Shown here piece after piece: positions 17,242-25,008 of a DNA stretch of 64,000 nt. The notes under the pieces were generated by a model. That model searched no databases. It was not told the origin of the DNA and was given only the letters and a program-made list of their open reading frames with translations. The stretch lies in assembly GCA_965229345.1 (NCBI GenBank), contig OZ245872.1, forward strand, positions 2,852,001 to 2,916,000, written 5' to 3'. Made by a program: the position numbers and the translations under genes. The DNA comes from PBB1 sp965229345 (GTDB lineage: Bacteria > Pseudomonadota > Gammaproteobacteria > Burkholderiales > Burkholderiaceae_C). Every line of letters begins with the position of its first letter. Positions within the stretch are counted from its first letter, which is position 1.

Positions 17242-17673
17242 TCACGGCAATGCGCCTCTGGTGCTCACCAGCAACCACACCAAGGTCAGACCGAGGGCCA
17301 GGCACAGCGGGCTGTAGTACAGGGTGTCGTACCGGGCGAACCGGCTACCGCGAATCTTCTTGAAGAAGCCGATGTATCGAAACTCGCCCACGGCGCGCAG
17401 TGCGAACACGAACGCGAGCTGCGCCACCCCGATGCGCAGAACGGCCATGGGCAATGGCAGCACCAGCAGCCGGCCCACGGCCAGGATGGCGAGCGCCGCG
17501 ATCACCAACCCCATCGCCACCAGCAACGTGAGCGCAGCGGGTGGCGTGAACGCGAGTTCCCCGCTCGGCAACTCCGGCAGCGCCGCTTTGAACCCGATGC
17601 GACCGCCCAGGCCCCAATAGACGTGAATCGCCGCGACGATAAACAGGACGGCGGCGCAGCCCGCAGCGATCAT
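17242..17673 (-). CDS. DUF3995-like four-helix membrane protein in the cob operon
   Basis: This 143-residue protein has four clear hydrophobic helices and resembles the DUF3995 family: an N-terminal helix with AAIHVYWGLGG, a central LVAMGLVIAALAILAV helix, a third with a VGEFRYIGFFKKIRGSRFAR loop, and a C-terminal helix. The function is unknown. The start ATG at 17673 overlaps the cobH stop by four bases, so it is translationally coupled to corrin genes. Cobalt handling or membrane anchoring is possible but unsupported by motif evidence. Confidence 0.8.
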   Translation of the reverse strand: MIAAGCAAVLFIVAAIHVYWGLGGRIGFKAALPELPSGELAFTPPAALTLLVAMGLVIAALAILAVGRLLVLPLPMAVLRIGVAQLAFVFALRAVGEFRYIGFFKKIRGSRFARYDTLYYSPLCLALGLTLVWLLVSTRGALP

Positions 17674-18359
17674 GGCGAGGCCTCGGTGTGCGCCTTCTGC
17701 CGCGCCTCGGCCAGTGCGAGCAGCGCATGCAGCGCCGCCACCACCAGCGTCGAACCGCCTTTGCGCCCGCGAATCACAATCCACGGAATGTGCTGCACCC
17801 CGGCCATCAAGTCCTTGGACTCGGCGGCCGAGACGAAGCCGACCGGCATGCCGACCACCAGCGCCGGACGCACGCCCTCGTCGACGATGAGGCGCACGAG
17901 TTCAATCAGCGCGGTGGGCGCATTGCCGATGCCGACGATCGCGCCATCGAGCAGCCCTCGGGAGTGCGCCTTGCGCATCGCCTGCACGGCACGCGTTGTG
18001 TCTTGCGCTTTCGCGGCCTCAATCACATCGGCGTCGCTGATGAACTGGTGCGGCCGCATGCCAAAGTGCGCCAGGCGCGGCGCCGACAGGCCCACGCAGA
18101 TCATCTCCACATCGGCCACGACGCTGGCACCGCCGCGGAGAATCGCCCGCACGCCAGCCTCCACCGCCTGCGGGTGAAAGTCGGTCAAGCCGTTGAACTC
18201 GAAGTCGGCGTTGGCGTGGATCATGCGGCGAACGATGGGCCATTGCTCGGGCGTGTAGGCGTGTGCACCGACCTCGCGGTCGATGACGGCAAACGAGTCA
18301 TGCTCGATCGCGCGGCCGGCAGCGGTGAGCTGCTCGGTGACGGTGTTGACGCTGCTCAT
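17670..18359 (-). CDS. cobH: Precorrin-8X / cobalt-precorrin-8 methylmutase CobH (CbiC)
   Basis: This 229-residue enzyme moves the C11 methyl group to C12, giving hydrogenobyrinate or cobyrinate. The active-site histidine lies in VRRMIHANADFEF near residue 48; ALVVGMPVGFVSAAESK and IRGRKGGSTLVVAALHAL are conserved downstream. The ATG at 18359 (MSSVNTVTEQL) overlaps the cbiX stop by four bases and gives the family length; upstream codons in the frame lie within cbiX. Confidence 0.94.
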   Translation of the reverse strand: MSSVNTVTEQLTAAGRAIEHDSFAVIDREVGAHAYTPEQWPIVRRMIHANADFEFNGLTDFHPQAVEAGVRAILRGGASVVADVEMICVGLSAPRLAHFGMRPHQFISDADVIEAAKAQDTTRAVQAMRKAHSRGLLDGAIVGIGNAPTALIELVRLIVDEGVRPALVVGMPVGFVSAAESKDLMAGVQHIPWIVIRGRKGGSTLVVAALHALLALAEARQKAHTEASP

Positions 18360-19237
18360 GGGTGTGCGTGATCGTGCGGATGAGCAGGCTCGTGTCCGTG
18401 CACAAGCGAGTGATCGTGTTCGCCGTCGTGGCGATGCGCTTCCCAATGCGCTGCCTCGTCGCTGACCGGCACCGCATCCAGACTGCCCGACAACAAGCCC
18501 TGTACCCGATCGGCCAGCAACCTTGCAATCTCAGGTTCGAAACCGAAGTACGAGCCGAGCGCGAAGCGCAGCTGCGGGTACTGCGCGCGCAAGTGCTCGA
18601 CCTGCCGGCCGATACGCTGGATCAGCGTGCCGGTGAACAGGTAGTAGGGCTGCACCACGACCTGGCGCAGACCGAGCGCGGCCTGGCGCTGCACCACACG
18701 CTCCAGGCGCGGGAAGGTGATGCCGGTGAATGCCAGGTCGACGATCTCGTGCTGGCTCTCCTCTTGCAGCCAACGCGCCATCTTGGCCATCTCGCCGTTG
18801 GCGTGCCGGTCCGACGAGCCACGCCCGAGCAGCACCACGCCGGTGGTGGTGGGGTCTGGCATGTCGAGCGCGTGCATGCACTGGCGCAGTTGGCGCTGCA
18901 GGACGGCAAGGATGGGCTCGCACACGCCCAGGTGCGGCGCGTAGTCGAAGCGCACCCCGGTGAACTGCCGGCGCGCACGCGCGATGTGCGCCGGGATCTC
19001 CATCTTGACGTGGCCAGCCGCATTGAGGATCAGCGGCACGACGATGACGCGCTGCGCGTTCTGCGCGGCGCGGGCCAGACCCTCCTCCACCTCGACATCG
19101 GCGAACTCGATGAAGCACAGCTCGATGCGCCAGTGGGGGTTCGCCTCTCGCCACAGCGCGGTGAAGCGCTCGATCTCGTCGTTGCCAGACTTCTCGCGCG
19201 AGCCGTGGCCCACCAGCAGGATAGTCGTGGCGTTCAT
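18356..19237 (-). CDS. cbiX: Sirohydrochlorin cobaltochelatase CbiX (long form)
   Basis: This enzyme inserts Co2+ into sirohydrochlorin, the first step of the cobalt-early pathway. The 293 residues form two related CbiX domains: the first with LLVGHGSREKSGNDEIERF (His10) and LILNAAGHVKMEIP, the second with VVLLGRGSSDRHANGEMAK. A histidine-rich tail (HRHDGEHDHSLVHGHEPAH and on) of about 30 residues probably buffers metal. The ATG at 19237 overlaps the cobM stop by four bases. It needs precorrin-2 oxidised to sirohydrochlorin; no separate dehydrogenase is visible here. Confidence 0.94.
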   Translation of the reverse strand: MNATTILLVGHGSREKSGNDEIERFTALWREANPHWRIELCFIEFADVEVEEGLARAAQNAQRVIVVPLILNAAGHVKMEIPAHIARARRQFTGVRFDYAPHLGVCEPILAVLQRQLRQCMHALDMPDPTTTGVVLLGRGSSDRHANGEMAKMARWLQEESQHEIVDLAFTGITFPRLERVVQRQAALGLRQVVVQPYYLFTGTLIQRIGRQVEHLRAQYPQLRFALGSYFGFEPEIARLLADRVQGLLSGSLDAVPVSDEAAHWEAHRHDGEHDHSLVHGHEPAHPHDHAHP

Positions 19238-20043
19238 GGGGTTTCCTTGTGGGTGGAGGCGCGCCGGAAACGGTGCGTGAAGCTCGCGTCGTAAAGCCTG
19301 GACTTGTTGAGTTCGGGCCAGTGTCGCGCGCCCAGCGTGGGACTGGCGATGACCATGGCCTGACTCACGATCTTGGCATCGCGGCAGCGCTGCTTGATGT
19401 CGGCCAGCGTGCCGCGCACGATGATCTCTTCGCCCGGCCAGCTCGCCTTGTGCACGACGAGGATCGGTGCGTCTTCGGCCCAGCCGGCCTCGCGCAGACC
19501 GGCCTCGACCTTGTGCAGCAGGGTGATCGAAAGAAAGATGCACAGCGTGCAGTGGTGCCGTGCCAGCTCGGGCAAAGACTCACCCTCGGGCATCGGCGTA
19601 CGACCTTCGATGCGCGTGAAGATCGTGGTCTGTGTGACCTCGGGCAACGTGAAGCTCTCGACCGCCGCTGCCGCCGAGGCCATCGCCGACGACACGCCCG
19701 GCACGACGCACAGCGGCACCCCCGCAGCGTCCAGCGGCTGCACCACTTCGATCAAGGTGCCGTAAAGCGCGGGGTCGCCGGTCTGCAGGCGGATCACCGT
19801 CTCGTGCCTCAAAGCTTGCGCGATCAGCCAACCGGAGATGTCGCCGAGCGTCATGTCCTTCGAGTCCGCGATTTCGCAGCCCGAAGGTGCCCAACGCGTG
19901 GCCGCCTCGTTGACCAGCGAGCCGGCGAACAGGATCGCGCCGGCGCGTGCGATCAGATCACGCCCCTTGACCGTGATCAGATCGGGGTCGCCGGGACCGG
20001 CGCCGACGAACCAGACCGTGCCGTAGGCAGGCAACGCGCTCAT
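19234..20043 (-). CDS. cobM: Precorrin-4 / cobalt-precorrin-4 C11-methyltransferase CobM (CbiF)
   Basis: This 269-residue tetrapyrrole methylase adds the C11 methyl group. VWFVGAGPGDPDLITVKGRDL, LQTGDPALYGTLIEV and VVPGVSSAMASAAAAVESF are family motifs, and TQTTIFTRIEGRTPMPEGE is specific to CobM/CbiF. It overlaps cobB at its 5' end and cbiX at its 3' end, by four bases each. A C-terminal tail of about 20 residues after the methylase fold is unremarkable. Confidence 0.94.
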   Translation of the reverse strand: MSALPAYGTVWFVGAGPGDPDLITVKGRDLIARAGAILFAGSLVNEAATRWAPSGCEIADSKDMTLGDISGWLIAQALRHETVIRLQTGDPALYGTLIEVVQPLDAAGVPLCVVPGVSSAMASAAAAVESFTLPEVTQTTIFTRIEGRTPMPEGESLPELARHHCTLCIFLSITLLHKVEAGLREAGWAEDAPILVVHKASWPGEEIIVRGTLADIKQRCRDAKIVSQAMVIASPTLGARHWPELNKSRLYDASFTHRFRRASTHKETP

Positions 20044-21359
20044 GTCGCCCCCCCGTCAGGATGAAACAAGCGCGCCACGGCCTGCGGGTTGGACGGGAAG
20101 TACAGGTGCAGGAAAGACGCATGCAGGCGTCCACCCGGCCCGGCGCGGTAGATGCCTTCGGGCTTGCCGTGCTGGCGTTGCGCCTGCGTCAGCGCGACAG
20201 GTACCAGCGGCGTCTCGATGCGCGCGTGGTGGAAGGTGTGGCCACGCACGGGGCCTTCGGGCAACTCGGCGCTGTGCAGGCCCAGGTTGACGAGGCGCTT
20301 TTCCATGAAGGCGCGGCCGGGCAGCATGCCCAGCATCGGCACCGTGTTGCCATGCGCGTCGGTCAGTGACTCCAACAACGCAAGCATGCCGCCACATTCG
20401 GCGACGATGGGTTTGCCGCCCGCGTGGTGGGCGTGGATCGATTCGCGCGCCACGGCGCTGCGCCCCAGGCGCTCCAGGTGCAGTTCGGGGTAACCGCCCG
20501 GGAGGTACAGCGCATGCGCGTCGGGCACCGGCTCGTCGGCCAGTGGCGAGAAGTACACCAGCCCGGCGCCCAGAGCACTCAGCGTGTCGAGGTTGGCGCG
20601 GTAGAGGAAGGAGAAAGCTGCGTCGTGGGCGATGGCGATCCGCACACCGGACAGCAAGGGCTCGAGCGGCTGCGCTTCGACGGCCTCGAAGCGTACCGGC
20701 TCGGGCAAAGGCGGATCGATCATGCCCAGGGCCCGTGCCGCGCGTTCGATGCGCTGCTCCAGGTCGGCCACCTCATCGGCCTGCACCAGGCCCAGGTGGC
20801 GCGAGGGCAAGGCATACGCTTCGTCGCGCGGCAAGGCGCCGAACCACGCCATGCCCTCGGGCAGGCTCTCGCGCAGCATCTGGGCGTGCGTGGCGCTGCC
20901 CACACGGTTGGCCAACACCCCCGCGACACGCAGACCCCCGCGGTAGCTCGCCAGGCCAAGGGCGATGGCACCGAAGGTCTGCGCCATGGCCGAGCCATCG
21001 ATCACCGCCAGCACCGGCAGGCCGAAGCGTTGCGCGAGATCGGCGCTCGAGGGCGTGCCGTCGTGCAGGCCCATCACGCCCTCGACCAGGATCAGGTCAG
21101 CCTCGCCAGCCGCGCGGTACAGCAGTTCGCGGCAATGCGCTTCGCCGCCCATCCACAAGTCGAGCTGGTGCACCGGCTGACCGCTGGCGCGTTCCAGAAC
21201 CATCGGGTCCAGGAAGTCCGGCCCGGTCTTGAACACCCGCACGCGCCGTCCCTGGTTGCGGTGCCAACATGCGAGCGCAGCGGTGGCGGTGGTCTTGCCC
21301 TGGCCCGACGCCGGGGCGCCGACCAGCAGCGCGGGACAGTGGATTGCCTTAAGTGACAT
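20040..21359 (-). CDS. cobB: Cobyrinate a,c-diamide synthase CobB (CbiA)
   Basis: This 439-residue enzyme amidates the a and c carboxylates of cobyrinate using glutamine and ATP. The N-terminal half carries the P-loop-like GAPASGQGKTTATAAL; the C-terminal half is a glutamine amidotransferase with VAECGGMLALLESL. It is the first gene after riboswitch 21553-21765, with a leader of about 190 bases. The ATG at 21359 (MSLKAIHCPALL) is chosen because the fold starts right there; in-frame ATGs at 21368, 21377 and 21407 are alternatives. Confidence 0.93.
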   Translation of the reverse strand: MSLKAIHCPALLVGAPASGQGKTTATAALACWHRNQGRRVRVFKTGPDFLDPMVLERASGQPVHQLDLWMGGEAHCRELLYRAAGEADLILVEGVMGLHDGTPSSADLAQRFGLPVLAVIDGSAMAQTFGAIALGLASYRGGLRVAGVLANRVGSATHAQMLRESLPEGMAWFGALPRDEAYALPSRHLGLVQADEVADLEQRIERAARALGMIDPPLPEPVRFEAVEAQPLEPLLSGVRIAIAHDAAFSFLYRANLDTLSALGAGLVYFSPLADEPVPDAHALYLPGGYPELHLERLGRSAVARESIHAHHAGGKPIVAECGGMLALLESLTDAHGNTVPMLGMLPGRAFMEKRLVNLGLHSAELPEGPVRGHTFHHARIETPLVPVALTQAQRQHGKPEGIYRAGPGGRLHASFLHLYFPSNPQAVARLFHPDGGAT

Positions 21360-21552
21360 CGGTGACATCGGCGGCATCAGCCGAGCCCGCTGATGCGAGT
21401 GAATCACAGCAGCCCGGCAGCGTACGTGCGCCGGGGCGTGGCAAGGGAATCGTCATACGGGGAACCAAGCAACGAGCCCAGGCCCCCGCTTCCCCGCGGG
21501 TTCCTGCATTCAAGCCGCGCCCATGATCAAAACATGTGCACGGCTCCTCGTC

Positions 21553-21765
21553 GGCCGGTATCCGGGCTGGCGGAGGCGACCCGTGTGTCCTTCCCAGAAG
21601 CCAGGGCCTCCAGTGGAGTATCGACACGAGCTGACGGCTGAAAGCCTTCGTCCGCTTGACCGTTGCGGGGGCAGCTCAGGTTGGAGTGTTCCGACGGAAC
21701 TTCCCCTCCTGATTCCCGTTTAACTGCGCCGGTTGAGAGACCGGCGCGAGCACCAACGTGCGGAA
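21553..21765 (-). promoter_or_regulatory. Cobalamin riboswitch upstream of cobB
   Basis: On the minus strand the leader shows GGTGCTCGCGCCGG near 21755, TTAAACGGGAATCAGG near 21718, the invariant core CTGCCCCCGCAACGGT (21674-21659), CTCCACTGGAGG, GGGAAGGACAC, and the B12 box AGCCCGGATACCGGCC (21568-21553). This is the same architecture as the leader at 10371-10610, so both operons should respond to adenosylcobalamin. The stretch 21360-21552 holds no gene that I can support; it is the riboswitch expression platform and cobB leader. Confidence 0.94.
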
Positions 21766-21861
21766 TCATAGCGCGGCACGGTGGCGCGTTCGCAGCGCCG
21801 CCAACCCGCCCACTCGAAAACCAAGCAAGCCGACTCTGTTGCCGGTGGAAATGATTTTTCT

Positions 21862-21882
21862 TGCGAATAGGAACGATTCGCA
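21862..21882. promoter_or_regulatory. Fur-like palindrome ahead of the heme-uptake operon
   Basis: A perfect 7-7-7 inverted repeat, TGCGAAT-N7-ATTCGCA, lies in an AT-rich stretch 43 bases before the first gene of the plus-strand heme cluster. The right arm with flanking bases (ATTCGCATT) resembles Bordetella/Burkholderia Fur sites. The internal 19 bases match 10 of 19 positions of the classic Fur box. Fur control of heme uptake is the expected interpretation. Confidence 0.7.
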
Positions 21883-21924
21883 TTACATTCTTGTCCGTTA
21901 CCACCGAAACCGAAGCGAGTCGCC

Positions 21925-22200
21925 ATGCCCTTCAACACCGCCGAAATCGAGCCGCTCCTTGCCGGCACGCTGGCGTTGATGTCTGCGTTTCAGAACGGTG
22001 GCCCGTGCCCGCACATGTCCGGCAAGATCGTCTCGAACCTCGATCGCCTGGCCGCCCACCCTCTCCTCTCGCCCGAGTTCCGCACCGTGCTCGGACGCCT
22101 TGCTGCGCAATGGCAGCAAGGCCGCACCGACACGGCCCCAGCGGCCTTGCCTGAACCCCCGCAAGACGCCGTTGCCCAGCGTGGCACGGTGTTGCATTGA
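21925..22200 (+). CDS. Small conserved-looking protein opening the heme operon
   Basis: I do not recognise this 91-residue protein. It has no signal peptide or membrane helix. The N-terminal part (EIEPLLAGTLALMSAFQNGG then CPHMSGKIVSNLDRL) looks alpha-helical with a CPH motif; the C-terminal 30 residues are alanine/proline-rich. It follows the Fur-like palindrome and precedes bfd by 28 bases, so it is probably iron-repressed and co-transcribed with heme-uptake genes. Codon use is like its neighbours, supporting a real gene. Confidence 0.65.
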   Translation: MPFNTAEIEPLLAGTLALMSAFQNGGPCPHMSGKIVSNLDRLAAHPLLSPEFRTVLGRLAAQWQQGRTDTAPAALPEPPQDAVAQRGTVLH

Positions 22201-22228
22201 GCGCCACTTTGCTCAAGCGAGGCCAGCC

Positions 22229-22453
22229 ATGATCGTCTGCATCTGCCACCGCGTCTCGGACCGCGACATCGAACGCGAAGTTCGTCTCGGCTGCAGCAGC
22301 TTCGACCAGTTGCAGGATGAACTCCACGTCGCCACCGCCTGCGGCGCCTGCTACGACTGCGCGCGCAAGACCTTCGATCACGCCTGCGCGCGTCGCCCCA
22401 CCGAGGCGCGAATCGCACTCCCATCGATGCCGCTCGCGGGCGCCCAGGTTTGA
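22229..22453 (+). CDS. bfd: Bacterioferritin-associated ferredoxin Bfd
   Basis: This 74-residue BFD-type [2Fe-2S] protein has cysteines arranged as Cys4-x-Cys6 (MIVCICHRVSDRDI) and CGACYDC about 32 residues later. Bfd accepts electrons and reduces ferric iron in bacterioferritin for release under iron starvation. It sits between the unknown 91-residue gene and hemP, behind a Fur-like site, which fits iron-limited induction. The start ATG at 22229 gives exactly the family N-terminus. The last 20 residues are extra and unconserved. Confidence 0.9.
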   Translation: MIVCICHRVSDRDIEREVRLGCSSFDQLQDELHVATACGACYDCARKTFDHACARRPTEARIALPSMPLAGAQV

Positions 22454-22457
22454 GCGC

Positions 22458-22679
22458 ATGAGATACCCCGCGCGCGCGCCACGCCCAGCTGCGACACCGG
22501 CATCGAACCGCACGGCCGATCAAGGCCGGGTCGTTTCGCCTGCGGCTTGCGGCAACCCGGGCCGGCGACTGTCCAGCGATCAACTCTTCGACGGCATGAC
22601 GGAGATCGAGATCCAGCACGGCCCGTTCGTCTACCGGCTTCGCCTGACTTCGCTCGGAAAGCTGATTCTCACCAAGTAG
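22458..22679 (+). CDS. hemP: Hemin uptake protein HemP
   Basis: This 73-residue protein ends with the HemP signature: LSSDQLFDGMTEIEIQHG followed by VYRLRLTSLGKLILTK. HemP is a short cytoplasmic protein linked to heme receptor expression in Burkholderia and Bordetella. The first 35 residues are a basic, low-complexity extension, and an internal start is possible. It begins four bases after bfd and precedes the heme receptor gene. Confidence 0.87.
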   Translation: MRYPARAPRPAATPASNRTADQGRVVSPAACGNPGRRLSSDQLFDGMTEIEIQHGPFVYRLRLTSLGKLILTK

Positions 22680-22746
22680 TTCGCTTCATCACCCACCGCA
22701 CCCGCCAGCCTTCGCAAGCACGTGCCTCTCCAACAAGGAAAACACC

Positions 22747-24954
22747 GTGCTTTGCAAGACACCCGTCGCGTTGGCGATCGCTGTGGCCTGGGGGTTCGCG
22801 CCCCTGGCCGCCTCGGCCCAGCAAGCCCCCGCCAGCCAGACCACCGCCCTGGCTGATGCCCCGGCGTTGAAAGAAATCACCGTCACCGCCACACGCACCG
22901 AGCGGCGCGTGGACGATGTGCCGAACACCGTCACGGTGACACCCACCAGCGCCATCGAGAAGTCCGGCGCGCGCGACATCAAGGACGTGTTCCGCGACGA
23001 ACTGGACGTCACGGTGCGCCAGCAGCCCACGCGCTTCGGCCAGTCCGGAGGCACGGCGCGCGCGGGCAACGAGGGCATCAACATCCGCGGCCTCGAAGGC
23101 AACCAGGTGCTGATGTTGATCGACGGCATCCGCGTACCCAACAGCTTCACCTTCGGTCCCATCGGTACCGGCCGCGGCGACTTCCTCAACATCGACAGCG
23201 CGCAAAGCATCGAGGTGCTACGCGGCCCGGCCTCCACCCAGTACGGCAGCGACGGCCTGGCCGGCGTGGTGAGCCTGCGCACCCTGGAGCCGCTGGACTT
23301 GCTCAAGGGCGGGAAGACCGTCGGCGGCTTCGCCCGCGCCGGCTATGCGTCGGTCGACAAGTCCTTCAACGCCAGCGTCGGCCTGGCCGGGCGCACTGGC
23401 CCGTGGCGCGCCATGCTGCTGGCCACACAGCGCCAGGGCCACGAGACCGACAACCAGGGCACGGTCGACGCGCAGAACAGCACCCGCACCACACCAAATC
23501 CGGTGGACTACTCCGCACCCTCGGTGCTGGGCAAGGTGTTCTACACGTTCAACCCCGCACACGAGTTCGGCCTAACGCTCGAATCACAGCAACGCAAGCA
23601 AGACACCGAGGTCTACAGCGCGCGCGGTACCACCACCTCGCGCGGCGTCACCACCACCATCAACGACCTCGACGCGCGCGACAAGCTCACGCGCGACCGC
23701 GCCTCGCTGGAACATCGCTACGACGACGAATCCGCGCCGTTCGTGCAGCGGGCCCGCACCCAGGTCTATGCCCAGGACGCGACGACGCACCAGCTCACGC
23801 TGACCGACCGTACCGTGGCCGGAGCGGCATCGCCGCTGAGCCGCGACTACGACTACCGGCAGAAGCTGCTCGGCCTGTCCACGCAACTCGAGAGCAACTT
23901 CAAGGCGCCGCTGCTGGGCGAGGGCACGCGCGAGAAGCTGAGCTACGGCGTGGACATCAGCCGCGCCGACGTCACTGGCCAGTTCACCGGCGTCACGCCG
24001 CCCAAGCTCTTCCCCGACACCAAGTACACGCTGGCCGGCGCCTTCGTGCAGGGTGAGATCGATAGCGGTGCCTTCAGCATCATCCCCGGCCTGCGCTTCG
24101 ACAGCTACAAGCTCGATGCCGATCCGACCGGCTACACCGGCACCGTGGTCTCGCTGTCCGACAAGGCTGTCACGCCACGCCTGGGCGCCGTGTGGCATCT
24201 TGCAGAGATCTTTGCGCCCTATTTGAACCTGGCCAAGGGCTTTCGCGCACCTACGCCCGATCAGGTCAACAACGGCTTCGCCAACGTCGCCCAGGGCTAC
24301 ACCAGCATCGGCAACCCCAACCTGAAGGCCGAGCGCGCCGACAGCATCGAGGCCGGCTTCCGCGGCAGGCTGGGTGGCTTGCGCTACCAACTGCTGGGCT
24401 ACGACAACCGCTACAAGGACTTCATCAGCCAACAGGTTGTCGGCGGCACCGGTGTGCCCGGCGTGGACCCGCTGATCTACCAGTACATCAACCTGAACAA
24501 CGCGCGCATCCGTGGCATCGAGGCGCGTGCCGAATGGCAGATCGACAAGACCTGGCGCGTCAATGCCGGCACCGCCCTCTCGCGCGGCTACAGCGAAGCG
24601 GCGGGCGTCAAAACCGCGCTGGACACGGTGGAACCGCTGCGCACATCGCTCGGCGTGCGTTACGACGCCGGCCCCTGGGAGCTGCGCGCCAACGCGCTGC
24701 ATGCGCAGCAAAAGCAGGCCAGCCGGATCTCCAACGCGACGTACTACGCCACGCCCTCCTACACCGTGCTGGACCTGGGCGCGAGCTGGAAGCCGCTGCC
24801 CAACCTGACGCTGGTCGCGAACCTGAACAACGTCTTCAACCAGACCTACTGGCGCTGGTCTGACGTGCGCGGCATCGCCGCCAGCAGCACGGTGCTCGAC
24901 GCCTACACCGCCCCCGGCCGAAACCTGCAGGTCTCGGCGCGCTACGACTTCTGA
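22747..24954 (+). CDS. hmuR: TonB-dependent heme/hemoglobin receptor (HmuR/BhuR type)
   Basis: This 735-residue outer-membrane receptor has a signal peptide (cleavage after ASA near residue 24), a TonB box (LKEITVTATRT), a plug with INIRGLEGNQVLMLIDGIR, and a C-terminal barrel ending in VSARYDF. The heme-receptor signature FRAP...NPNL is present (FRAPTPDQ, then IGNPNLKAE). No histidine lies between these two motifs, although a heme-ligand histidine sits there in HemR/ShuA. It is the entry point of the heme system encoded downstream. Confidence 0.92.
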   Translation: MLCKTPVALAIAVAWGFAPLAASAQQAPASQTTALADAPALKEITVTATRTERRVDDVPNTVTVTPTSAIEKSGARDIKDVFRDELDVTVRQQPTRFGQSGGTARAGNEGINIRGLEGNQVLMLIDGIRVPNSFTFGPIGTGRGDFLNIDSAQSIEVLRGPASTQYGSDGLAGVVSLRTLEPLDLLKGGKTVGGFARAGYASVDKSFNASVGLAGRTGPWRAMLLATQRQGHETDNQGTVDAQNSTRTTPNPVDYSAPSVLGKVFYTFNPAHEFGLTLESQQRKQDTEVYSARGTTTSRGVTTTINDLDARDKLTRDRASLEHRYDDESAPFVQRARTQVYAQDATTHQLTLTDRTVAGAASPLSRDYDYRQKLLGLSTQLESNFKAPLLGEGTREKLSYGVDISRADVTGQFTGVTPPKLFPDTKYTLAGAFVQGEIDSGAFSIIPGLRFDSYKLDADPTGYTGTVVSLSDKAVTPRLGAVWHLAEIFAPYLNLAKGFRAPTPDQVNNGFANVAQGYTSIGNPNLKAERADSIEAGFRGRLGGLRYQLLGYDNRYKDFISQQVVGGTGVPGVDPLIYQYINLNNARIRGIEARAEWQIDKTWRVNAGTALSRGYSEAAGVKTALDTVEPLRTSLGVRYDAGPWELRANALHAQQKQASRISNATYYATPSYTVLDLGASWKPLPNLTLVANLNNVFNQTYWRWSDVRGIAASSTVLDAYTAPGRNLQVSARYDF

Positions 24955-25008
24955 GCCGGCCCGCCCCTGCTTCTGCACCTACTTCTGCCCCACACCGGGA
25001 GACTCGCC

